In this document: positions 1 through 4,764 of the stretch, piece after piece
Layout: each line of letters starts with the position of its first letter
Numbering within the stretch: position 1 is the stretch's first letter
Assembly (NCBI GenBank): GCA_021789355.1
Contig: JAJYJR010000455.1
Span: forward strand, 1-5,262
Reading direction: 5' to 3'
Length of the DNA stretch: 5,262 nt
From: Chloroflexota bacterium
Lineage (GTDB): Bacteria > Chloroflexota > Limnocylindria > Limnocylindrales > CSP1-4
Notes under the pieces: generated by a model
Seen by the model: only the letters and a program-made list of their open reading frames with translations
Database searches by the model: none
What the model was told of the DNA's origin: nothing
Program-made: the position numbers and the translations under genes

Positions 1-993
1 GGTCTCCGCCACGAGCCAGTCGTCGTCGGGGAGGAGGTGGTGCTGGAGCTCGAGGATGAACCCGCCGAGGGCGCCGTGGCTGCCACGACGCGCGCCGGGG
101 CGGCCGCTCGACCCGGGGCGGCCGCTCGACCCGGGGCGGCCGCTCAAGGGGCCCGGCCTCGCCTCGAACAGCCGTGCGTACCACGCCGCCGCCCGCGCCG
201 CACCCTCCCGGTCACCAGCGAGGAGCCGCCGCGCGATCTCGCCGTGGCGGCACCCGGAGAGCGCGACCACCCCCTCGGCGTGGCGCTCGAGCAGCGCGTG
301 CGTGAACCGCGGCACGCCCTTGGTGCCGGCCAGGTTCGCCGCGCTGACCAGCCGCGAGAGGCTGCGGTAGCCCGCCTGGTCGCGGGCGAGCAGCACGAGG
401 TGGGGTCCCCGCTGGCCGTCTCCCACGCCGCGCAGGTCCTCGCGGACGGCGTCGCGGTGGCCGGGGAGACGGGCCCGATCCGCGCGTGGCCGCACGGGGC
501 GACCCGATTCGACCAGCCCGCCCGACGGACCTGCGCCCGACCTGGCCGGCGACCGGCTCGCGACCAGCCCACCCGACGGACCTGCGCCCGACCTGGCCGG
601 CGACCGGCTCGCGACCGACTCGATCTGCCCGACCGCCCACGCCGGATGTTCCCCCGCCGGGTCTCGTTCCCACGGCTCCCACGCCGACCGCACCAGGTCT
701 GCCGGCCGCACCAGATCCCGCGTGCGACCCCGGCGCCGCGCGGGCACCACGATCCCCGTCGGGTCCGGGACCGCGGCGTCGAGCAGCTCGATCTCCACGC
801 CGACCACGGGGTGGATACCAGCCGCCTCGGCCGCGGTGACGAACCGGACCGCGCCGTACAGGCCCTGGTGGTCGGTGACAGCGAGCGCCTCCAGCCCGAG
901 CTGTGTCGCGCGATCGACGAGGTCGGCGGCGGACGACGCGCCATCGAGGAACGAGAAGTCGCTGTGGCAGTGGAGCTCGGCGTACCGCGACAT
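1..993 (-). CDS. dnaE2: Error-prone DNA polymerase III alpha subunit DnaE2, N-terminal part (partial, runs off left end)
   Basis: Minus-strand ATG at 993-991, open without a stop to base 1, giving 331 residues of a protein usually about 1,000 long. The start MSRYAELHCHSDFSFLDGAS is the PHP-domain opening of C-family polymerases. HxH (H8, H10), TDH (40-42) and GVE (65-67) match PHP metal-site motifs. Further family-like segments are REDLRGVG (184-191), HLVLLARD (198-205), NLAGTKGVPRFT (220-231), ALSGC (244-248) and LPDDDWLVAET (321-331). The palm, fingers and ImuB-interacting parts lie outside the window. DnaE2 performs mutagenic translesion synthesis with ImuB in the SOS response. Oddities are a 17-residue in-frame duplication (residues 127-160) and an SGRPGS repeat (284-300), both in poorly conserved linkers. 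Start choice is supported by a GGAAGGA Shine-Dalgarno 7 nt upstream and an SOS-type promoter. A replicative DnaE is less likely given the YAELHCHS opening, the linker pattern and the LexA box. Confidence 0.92.
   Translation of the reverse strand, partial: MSRYAELHCHSDFSFLDGASSAADLVDRATQLGLEALAVTDHQGLYGAVRFVTAAEAAGIHPVVGVEIELLDAAVPDPTGIVVPARRRGRTRDLVRPADLVRSAWEPWERDPAGEHPAWAVGQIESVASRSPARSGAGPSGGLVASRSPARSGAGPSGGLVESGRPVRPRADRARLPGHRDAVREDLRGVGDGQRGPHLVLLARDQAGYRSLSRLVSAANLAGTKGVPRFTHALLERHAEGVVALSGCRHGEIARRLLAGDREGAARAAAWYARLFEARPGPLSGRPGSSGRPGSSGRPGARRGSHGALGGFILELQHHLLPDDDWLVAET
95..145. repeat. 18-bp in-frame tandem repeat within dnaE2
   Basis: The 18-bp unit CGGCCGCTCGACCCGGGG is complete at 101-118 and 119-136, with partial units on each side (95-100 and 137-145). 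It encodes SGRPGS repeats at about DnaE2 residues 284-300, in a linker just before the GGFILELQHH segment. Each unit boundary creates GCGGCCGC. Confidence 0.93.
511..615. repeat. 51-bp in-frame tandem duplication within dnaE2
   Basis: Two 51-bp units (511-561 and 562-612) plus the first 3 bases of a third differ at one position only (G520 versus A571). They encode two consecutive copies of a 17-residue Ser/Gly/Pro/Arg-rich peptide (VASRSPARSGAGPSGGL) at DnaE2 residues 127-160. The length is a multiple of three, so the polymerase frame is kept. The near identity implies a recent duplication. Confidence 0.95.
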
Positions 994-1000
994 GGGACCG

Positions 1001-1007
1001 TCCTTCC
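1001..1007 (-). promoter_or_regulatory. Ribosome binding site of dnaE2
   Basis: The minus strand reads GGAAGGA, 7 nt before the ATG at 993. This supports that start over any other in the frame. Confidence 0.75.
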
Positions 1008-1016
1008 GGACGTCCC

Positions 1017-1045
1017 AGTATAGAACATGCGTTCTGTATGGTCCC
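1017..1045 (-). promoter_or_regulatory. Predicted dnaE2 promoter
   Basis: The minus strand has TATACT (1022-1017), one mismatch from TATAAT. A 17-nt spacer separates it from GGGACC (1045-1040), a poor -35 matching only the central GAC. Transcription would start near 1010, leaving a leader of about 16 nt that still holds the Shine-Dalgarno. A weak -35 is common for regulated promoters, and the spacer is occupied by the LexA-type palindrome. Confidence 0.55.
1022..1035. promoter_or_regulatory. LexA (SOS) box in the dnaE2 promoter
   Basis: AGAACATGCGTTCT is a 14-bp site with perfect 5-bp arms. Its core GAAC-ATGC-GTTC fits the Gram-positive/actinobacterial LexA consensus CGAAC-RNRY-GTTCG in all core positions, including the RNRY centre on both strands. 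It lies between the -10 and -35 and touches the -10, so bound LexA should block RNA polymerase. This is the only GAAC-N4-GTTC site I found in the window. Confidence 0.8.
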
Positions 1046-1120
1046 GGCGCCGCCGGGCCCTGCTGGCCCGCGGGCAGTGGACCCCTCCCGCTCCCCTGCC
1101 TGCGTGGTCCCGCGGCAGGG
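1043..1120 (-). terminator. GC-rich hairpins after the ABC permease gene (possible terminator)
   Basis: The space between the permease stop (1129) and the dnaE2 promoter holds two strong inverted repeats. CCCTGCC (1094-1100) pairs with GGCAGGG (1114-1120), with an inner GCG/CGC pairing. CCCGGC (1043-1048) pairs with GCCGGG (1052-1057) around a 3-nt loop. Neither is followed by a T-run on the minus strand, so this is not a canonical intrinsic terminator. It could still insulate the SOS promoter from ABC-operon readthrough. Confidence 0.4.
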
Positions 1121-1128
1121 TGAATCGA

Positions 1129-1866
1129 TCAGTCCAGGATCAGTCTCGCCCGCTGGAACCGGGCCATTGCGGCGGCCAGCAGGAGCAGATCGGCGAGCAC
1201 GAGAAGCACCGCCGCCCCGATCCCGATCGTCACCCAATCGAGCCCATTCAGCGCCGTGACCACCTGGCGGCGGACGTCCAGCGGCAGCACCTGGAGCACG
1301 AGCACCGGCACCAGGACGACCGCGAAGATCGCCAGGTTCATGTTCTGGGCCGCCTGGCGCACCGTCGGCGCCCGCAGCGCGACCAGCGCGCCCCCGCACG
1401 CGACCAACCCGGCCCCGAGCAGCCCGAACCCCCCGAGCAGCACGATGGCGTCCGGCTCGTACAGCAGGATGCCGTGGCCCGCGTTCGCCAGGTTGACCGT
1501 GACCAGGCCGACGATGGCGCTGACGACCATGAAGCCCCACCCATAGGCGACAGCTGCCACGATCTTGCCAAGCAGGATCGAGCGATCCGAGAGCCGGCTC
1601 GCCAGCAGCGTCTCCAGCGTGTGCCGCTCGCGCTCCCCCGCGATGCCGTCCGCGACCATCCCGCTCGCCAGCAGCAGCGGCACCCACGCGAACGGCAGGA
1701 TGGCCGCGGGCTCGCGGACCAGGTCGGGCCCGATCTGGAGCGGCAGGAACACGCCGAAGACCAGAAACGAGAACACCAGCCCGCGGAGCGACCGGCGCAG
1801 CGTGCCCGACTGCAGTAGCACCTCGCGCAGGTCCTTCCAGGCGATCGTCAGGACGTCGGCGATCAC
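1129..1866 (-). CDS. ABC-2 type transporter permease subunit
   Basis: A 245-residue integral membrane protein with about six hydrophobic segments (roughly residues 28-46, 54-70, 102-125, 138-162, 176-195, 213-236). An amphipathic N-terminus with IAWKDLREVL precedes the first. The segment IAGERERHTLETLLASRLSDRSILLGK (split here as IAGERERHTLETLLA and SRLSDRSILLGK, about residues 74-101) is the hallmark cytoplasmic coupling region of NatB/ABC-2 exporter permeases. It should form a dimeric exporter with the ATPase encoded immediately upstream; the substrate cannot be read from sequence. The GTG start at 1866 is chosen because GGAGG lies 9 nt upstream. The stop is TGA at 1131-1129. Length and topology are complete, and there is no sign of truncation. 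Confidence 0.88.
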   Translation of the reverse strand: MIADVLTIAWKDLREVLLQSGTLRRSLRGLVFSFLVFGVFLPLQIGPDLVREPAAILPFAWVPLLLASGMVADGIAGERERHTLETLLASRLSDRSILLGKIVAAVAYGWGFMVVSAIVGLVTVNLANAGHGILLYEPDAIVLLGGFGLLGAGLVACGGALVALRAPTVRQAAQNMNLAIFAVVLVPVLVLQVLPLDVRRQVVTALNGLDWVTIGIGAAVLLVLADLLLLAAAMARFQRARLILD

Positions 1867-1875
1867 GGCGCGCCG

Positions 1876-1880
1876 CCTCC
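1876..1880 (-). promoter_or_regulatory. Ribosome binding site deciding the permease GTG start
   Basis: The minus strand reads GGAGG, 9 nt before GTG 1866. This favours independent initiation there rather than at the ATG overlapping the ATPase stop (1928-1926), which is in another frame. Confidence 0.65.
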
Positions 1881-1892
1881 AGCCGCGACGCG

Positions 1893-1928
1893 TCCCGCCG
1901 CCAGTCCCGCCGCCAGTCCCGCCGCCAT
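1893..1928. repeat. 12-bp tandem triplicate between ATPase and permease genes
   Basis: TCCCGCCGCCAG occurs at 1893-1904 and 1905-1916, and again at 1917-1928 with one mismatch in the last base. It begins exactly at the ATPase stop and fills more than half of the 61-bp intercistronic gap. On the minus strand it can be read from an ATG overlapping the stop as MAAGLAAGLAAG. Confidence 0.9.
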
Positions 1929-2860
1929 CACGCGTCGGCCCCGACCAGCGCCATGAACGCCTCCTCGAGGTCCGCGCCGCCCTTGCGCACCTCGTCGATC
2001 GCGACCCCCTCGCGCACCAGCAGCGCGACCAGCGGCGAGGTGTCCTGCCCGTCGCGCAGACGCAGCGTCATGCGTCCGTCGACCATCTCGGCCGCCTCGA
2101 CGGCTGGCTGGGCCTCCACGAGGCGCACGATCCGCGCGTCGATGCCGCGTCCGGTGACCTCCATGCGGTCCCGCCGCGCCTGTGCCCGCAACTCGTCGGG
2201 GCGCCCCACGGCCAGCAGGCGCCCGGAACGGATCACCCCCACCTGGTCGCACAGCCGCTCCGCCTCCGCGAGGTTGTGGGTGGTCAGGAACACCGTCACG
2301 CCCTCGCGCCGTGCGAGCCGGGTCAGGTCGTCGCGCAGGGCGGCTGCGGCGATCGGGTCGAGCCCGGCCGTCGGCTCGTCGAGGAAGACGAGCGCCGGGC
2401 GATGCAGCAGGGCCCGCGCGACCGCGAGCTTCTGCTTCATGCCGCGGCTCCAGGACCCGACGATCTCACGCCGCCGGTCCCACAATCCCAGCCCGGTGAG
2501 CAGGTCCCGGACGCGTTCGCGGCGCTCGGCGGGCCGCAGGTGCCACACCCTGGCGTAGAACTCGAGGTTGTCCTGGGCCGTCATCCGCTCGTACAGCCCG
2601 GAGTATTCGAGGAGCGCCCCGCAGCGGTCCCTGATCGCCCCCGGGTCGGTCCGCGCATCGTGGCCGAGCACGGTCGCCGTCCCGCCGGTCGGCTCGAGCA
2701 GGCCCAGCAGCAGGCGGATCGTCGTGGTCTTTCCCGAGCCATTGGGGCCGAGGAACCCGAAGATTGCGCCCGTCGGAACCTCGAGCGACAGCCCGTCGAC
2801 CGCGCGAAGCTTGCCGAAGTCGCGCGTCAACTCGTTCGTCCGGATCGCGCAGTCGTTCAC
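1928..2860 (-). CDS. ABC transporter ATP-binding protein (ABC-2 exporter family)
   Basis: About 310 residues from GTG 2860. Numbered from there: Walker A GPNGSGKT (38-45); Q-loop region LLEYSGLYERMTAQDNL (82-98), where Glu replaces Gln as in DrrA/NatA-like ATPases; signature SRGMKQ (137-142); Walker B LVFLDEP (156-162) with catalytic E161; D-loop GLDP (165-168); H-loop H194. A C-terminal domain of about 90 residues ends LEEAFMALVGADA, as in DUF4162-type ATPases. It powers export with the downstream permease. The start is uncertain: ATG 2869 (MHRVNDC...) is in frame but has GGAGG only 1 nt away, while GTG 2860 has the ideal 10 nt. The frame stays open far upstream, but that part crosses the divergent promoter region and is unlike the family. 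TGA is at 1930-1928. Confidence 0.93.
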   Translation of the reverse strand: MNDCAIRTNELTRDFGKLRAVDGLSLEVPTGAIFGFLGPNGSGKTTTIRLLLGLLEPTGGTATVLGHDARTDPGAIRDRCGALLEYSGLYERMTAQDNLEFYARVWHLRPAERRERVRDLLTGLGLWDRRREIVGSWSRGMKQKLAVARALLHRPALVFLDEPTAGLDPIAAAALRDDLTRLARREGVTVFLTTHNLAEAERLCDQVGVIRSGRLLAVGRPDELRAQARRDRMEVTGRGIDARIVRLVEAQPAVEAAEMVDGRMTLRLRDGQDTSPLVALLVREGVAIDEVRKGGADLEEAFMALVGADA

Positions 2861-2870
2861 CCGATGCATG

Positions 2871-2875
2871 CCTCC
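2871..2875 (-). promoter_or_regulatory. Ribosome binding site of the ABC ATPase gene
   Basis: GGAGG on the minus strand lies 10 nt from GTG 2860 but only 1 nt from ATG 2869. Spacing therefore favours the GTG start. Confidence 0.6.
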
Positions 2876-2900
2876 GCGGGCTCCGGTGTTGCCGGCACCG

Positions 2901-2929
2901 ATTGTAGGTGCCCAGTTCCGCGTTGCCGT
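2901..2929 (-). promoter_or_regulatory. Predicted promoter of the ABC exporter operon
   Basis: The minus strand has TACAAT (2906-2901), one mismatch from TATAAT, with a weak ACGGCA (2929-2924) 17 nt upstream. The expected start is near 2894, giving a leader of about 25-35 nt containing the GGAGG site. This is the only A/T-rich hexamer in the divergent gap in that orientation. Confidence 0.4.
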
Positions 2930-2944
2930 CCGAGGTATCCTCGG
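2930..2944. promoter_or_regulatory. Perfect inverted repeat upstream of the small membrane protein gene
   Basis: CCGAGG-TAT-CCTCGG has a 6-bp stem and 3-nt loop and ends 3 bp before ATG 2948. The left arm contains the only Shine-Dalgarno-like GAGG (12 nt from the ATG). The loop and right arm contain TATCCT, a possible -10 that would place transcription start near the ATG itself. It may be an operator, an mRNA hairpin or chance. Confidence 0.35.
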
Positions 2945-2947
2945 CCC

Positions 2948-3055
2948 ATGCGACCGACCACCCGTGACTTCGTCGGCATCGGGATCTTCATCTTCGTGCT
3001 CGTCGCGCTGCTCGTGGTGTTCGTGGCGGCAGCTCTCCCGCCGGGACACCCCTGA
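2948..3055 (+). CDS. Small single-pass membrane peptide (35 aa)
   Basis: The ATG at 2948 opens a 35-codon frame. The peptide has a charged start MRPTTRDF, then one long hydrophobic stretch (about residues 9-30, including GIGIFIFVLVALLVVFVAAA) and a short PPGHP tail. This fits a one-helix membrane protein with N-terminus inside. I recognise no family. Its stop TGA overlaps the next gene's ATG as TGATG, so the two are probably translationally coupled and co-transcribed. It diverges from the ABC exporter across a 78-88 bp gap. It shares the heptapeptide FIFVLVA with the C-terminal end of the following lipoprotein. The Shine-Dalgarno is weak or absent, so leaderless translation is possible. The evidence is the membrane segment, the overlap and its position between genes. 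Confidence 0.5.
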   Translation: MRPTTRDFVGIGIFIFVLVALLVVFVAAALPPGHP

Positions 3056-3528
3056 TGCGCGTGCGCCTCGCCGCGTGCGCGGCGCTCCTTCTGCTCCTGG
3101 GCGCATGCACCGCCGGCGGCACGGCGAGTCCACGGCCGACGGCTGCGTCGCACGCACCGGCGTTGTCGCCGATGGGGTCGGTCTCCACCACCGCCACCTC
3201 GTGGGGCGTGATCCTTGACCAGGCCCCTGTTTCGTTCCCGCGGTATCCGGGTGCAGCCGACGCGAACGGCGCCACCACCGACGCAGTCACGCAGTCGATC
3301 TCGACCAGCGCCCCGGTTTCCACGGTCAGCGGCTGGTATGCCACGGCACTCTCCCCCGTCGGGTACAAGCAGACCAGCATCAGCAACCCGGCCGAAGATG
3401 GATCCGTGGTGGCCGAGTTCGATGGCGGCAGCCTGGGCTCCGGCTGCCGGGCCCAGGTCACGTACAAGCCGATGGGCACGCTGACGTTCATCTTCGTGCT
3501 GGTCGCGGCGGCCTGCCCGTCGAGCTGA
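3055..3528 (+). CDS. Putative secreted lipoprotein of unknown function
   Basis: 157 residues. The N-terminus MRVRLAACAALLLLLGAC is a clear type II signal peptide with lipobox LGAC. Cleavage before Cys18 would leave a lipid-anchored protein on the outer face of the membrane. A Thr/Ser/Ala/Pro-rich linker (19-49) follows, then a domain of about 105 residues with FPRYPGA (61-67), a WYATAL segment (94-99), VVAEFDGG (118-125) and a hydrophobic C-terminal strand TFIFVLVAAAC. C131 and C154 could form a disulfide. The YPGA...WYATAL pattern recalls small secreted proteins of high-GC bacteria, but I cannot name a family. The start ATG overlaps the preceding stop (TGATG). Plus strand, diverging from the ABC exporter, so a functional link is possible but unproven. 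It ends with TGA at 3526-3528, inside a 12-bp repeat. Confidence 0.82.
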   Translation: MRVRLAACAALLLLLGACTAGGTASPRPTAASHAPALSPMGSVSTTATSWGVILDQAPVSFPRYPGAADANGATTDAVTQSISTSAPVSTVSGWYATALSPVGYKQTSISNPAEDGSVVAEFDGGSLGSGCRAQVTYKPMGTLTFIFVLVAAACPSS

Positions 3529-3559
3529 CGGCGGTGCTGACGGCGGTGCCGGCGGCGGT
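3524..3559. repeat. 12-bp tandem repeat at the lipoprotein stop codon
   Basis: GCTGACGGCGGT is identical at 3524-3535 and 3536-3547, with a third copy at 3548-3559 matching at 10 of 12 positions. The first copy contains the lipoprotein's TGA stop. The tract runs directly into the larger GCGGCCGGT minisatellite. Confidence 0.85.
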
Positions 3560-3864
3560 GCGGGTGGCCGGCTCGGTTACGGTGCGTGCCTCGGCGGCCG
3601 GTGCGCGCCTTCGCGGCCGGTGCGTATCTCAGCGGCCGGTGCGGGTGGTGCGCGTCGTCGCGGCCGGTGCGGGTGGTGCGCGTCGTCGCGGCCGGTGCGC
3701 TTCGTCGCGGCCGGTGCGGCCGGTGCGGGTGGCCGGCTCGGTTACGGTGCGCGCCTCGGCGGCCGGTGCGGCCGGTGCGCGTCGTCGCGGCCGGTGCGTA
3801 TCTCGGCGGCCAGTGAGCGCCTTCGCGGCCGGTGCGGCCGGTGCGGGTGCTGTGGCGGCCGGTG
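3557..3864. repeat. Modular minisatellite built on GCGGCCGGT(GCG)
   Basis: GCGGCCGGTGCG occurs exactly 12 times, starting at 3594, 3613, 3632, 3660, 3688, 3707, 3716, 3759, 3768, 3787, 3825 and 3834. Degenerate copies start at 3806 and 3855. Spacings are mainly 9, 19 and 28 (=9+19) bp, a constant 9-mer followed by changing 10-bp tails such as GCGTATCTC(A/G) and GCG-C-GCCTTC types. It contains an exact 28-bp tandem duplication (3632-3659, 3660-3687) and a 49-bp direct repeat (3557-3605 and 3722-3770) with one mismatch. Open frames here are repeat translations with no recognisable protein. Confidence 0.92.
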
Positions 3865-4090
3865 TCAATGGCCGGCGACTGCGACTGCCTTCTGAGCGAG
3901 CCGGCGGCTTTGCTGCGCCCGGTCCCCTGTCGCCGCTGCTGCCTTCTGGCGCGGGAGCCCGCGGAATCTCCCGGCAGGGCGTCACACCGGGGTGACCCGC
4001 TTCGTCTTTTGAATACCACCATCTCCCCACTGGTGCGGCCGTAGTCGGTCCGGGTTCTCCTCCTCCCCGGCTCGGAAAGCGGCACTGGAT

Positions 4091-4120
4091 CTCGACCCCG
4101 GCCACACGGCCGGGGTCGAG
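4091..4120. terminator. Perfect 13-bp stem-loop, likely bidirectional terminator
   Basis: CTCGACCCCGGCC (4091-4103) and GGCCGGGGTCGAG (4108-4120) pair perfectly around ACAC. It lies between convergent transcripts, which suits a bidirectional terminator. No T-run follows on either strand, so it would be a GC-only type. CCGGGGTC recurs at 4127-4134, which would allow an alternative pairing. Confidence 0.5.
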
Positions 4121-4158
4121 TCGTGTCCGGGGTCTTGACGGCCACGGCCGCCGACGGA

Positions 4159-4188
4159 GCCTGGCGCCGGGTAGCCTGGCGCCGGGTA
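4159..4188. repeat. 15-bp tandem duplication
   Basis: GCCTGGCGCCGGGTA occurs twice back to back, identically, at 4159-4173 and 4174-4188. No function is evident. Confidence 0.9.
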
Positions 4189-4196
4189 GTGGGCCG

Positions 4197-4214
4197 GGCT
4201 GCCCGACGGCAGCC
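4197..4214. other. Short perfect hairpin
   Basis: GGCTGCC (4197-4203) and GGCAGCC (4208-4214) form a 7-bp stem around CGAC. It lies just after the 15-bp duplication. No adjacent T-run and no assigned role. Confidence 0.4.
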
Positions 4215-4477
4215 GCCTGGGCCGATCGTGCCGGGCGAGGCCGAGAGCAGCCGTCCGGGCCTGCGGCGGCTTGATGCCCAACGGTGACAGACGGCAGCCG
4301 CATCACTAGAAGTGTTGCGGGACGGCAAGGCCGGCCTCGGCCGCTGCGCGCGGCGATCTGCACGCGGGTCCATCGCGAGCCGCTGTCGGGGCACGGGCGG
4401 CAGCGGCGTGCGATCTCAGTCAGCGACGCGGCAGTCTACCCAAGAGGAGCGTGCGACTGCCAGTCGATCGGGAGGGA

Positions 4478-4489
4478 GGCCACGTGGCC
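4478..4489. other. 12-bp perfect palindrome (possible operator)
   Basis: GGCCACGTGGCC is fully self-complementary with a CACGTG core. It is followed 1 bp later by a consensus TTGACA (4491-4496), but no -10 exists at 16-18 bp and no gene follows on that strand. It may be a protein-binding site or chance in GC-rich DNA. Confidence 0.3.
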
Positions 4490-4764
4490 ATTGACAGCCC
4501 GAGGCTCCGTGCAGGCCGGTACGTTCCTGTCGGCATGTGCAGGACACCAAACAGCCGGACCGTTGGGAATGTCGGAGCCTGCTTGGCTGGGCAGCCATCC
4601 GTGCCCGGTTCCACGGTCTCCCAACACTGCAAGCGATGCGGCGGCCCGCGTGACCCGTGCGAGACGCGTTCCAGCTCACCCGGCATCGGGCACGGGCACG
4701 ATGGGGTCCGCCTCCCACCAGCAGCCTACCGGAGTCGGCGTGCCACATCTCGTCGGCATCTCGG

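Larger units (their letters stand above)
3529..4764. other. Gene-poor region between convergent genes
   Basis: This stretch separates the plus-strand lipoprotein from the minus-strand DUF6504 gene. The first third is minisatellite. The remainder has no frame I recognise: the longer open frames are Arg/Ser/Pro/Thr-rich, as expected from out-of-frame high-GC DNA, and lack good ribosome sites. Contents noted are a weak hairpin GTCAC/GTGAC at 3981-3996 followed by a T-rich CTTCGTCTTTTG, a perfect 13-bp hairpin (4091-4120), a 15-bp tandem duplication (4159-4188), a 7-bp hairpin (4197-4214), a 12-bp palindrome (4478-4489) next to TTGACA (4491-4496) without a matching -10, and a foldable segment near 4558-4625. 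Base composition past about 4280 looks less extreme than in the genes. Decayed coding sequence cannot be excluded. Confidence 0.7.

Noticed and set aside
37..1023. Plus-strand open frame antisense to dnaE2
   Set aside because: Arg/Pro/Ala-rich translation without motifs. The opposite strand encodes an unmistakable PHP domain with a promoter and RBS.
212..1687. Minus-strand open frame of about 490 codons spanning dnaE2 and the permease
   Set aside because: It overlaps two well-supported genes in a different frame. Its product is Gly/Arg/Ala-rich with no motifs, typical of out-of-frame reading in GC-rich DNA.
1565..3055. Plus-strand open frame of about 496 codons opposite the ABC genes
   Set aside because: It is the antisense of the ATPase and permease. 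Only its last 35 codons, from the ATG at 2948, make a sensible membrane peptide, and these are annotated separately.
2861..3157. N-terminal extension of the ABC ATPase up to 3157
   Set aside because: The extension runs through the divergent promoter gap and antisense to the small membrane peptide, has no ATPase-family similarity, and the GGAGG site marks a start near 2860.
3594..3864. CRISPR array
   Set aside because: The repeated core is only 9-12 bp, the intervals are 0-16 bp and themselves repetitive, and there are no cas genes.
3534..3995. Plus-strand open frame translating the minisatellite as a protein
   Set aside because: The repeat steps of 19 and 28 bp are not multiples of three, so the repeated DNA is read in changing frames. 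This argues against selection on a protein.
3981..4010. Intrinsic terminator with GTCAC/GTGAC stem and T-rich tail
   Set aside because: The stem is only 5 bp and the T-run begins about ten bases after it. It is too weak to annotate as a terminator and is mentioned only in the description of the gene-poor region.
2988..4394. Minus-strand open frame of about 468 codons over the lipoprotein and minisatellite
   Set aside because: Low-complexity Arg/Thr/Gly repeats translated from the minisatellite, antisense to a clear lipoprotein.
4562..4625. tRNA suggested by a 7-bp terminal stem (GTTGGGA/TCCCAAC)
   Set aside because: The span is only 64 nt, there is no T-arm with GTTCGA-like loop flanked by a 5-bp stem, no D-arm and no sensible anticodon arm.
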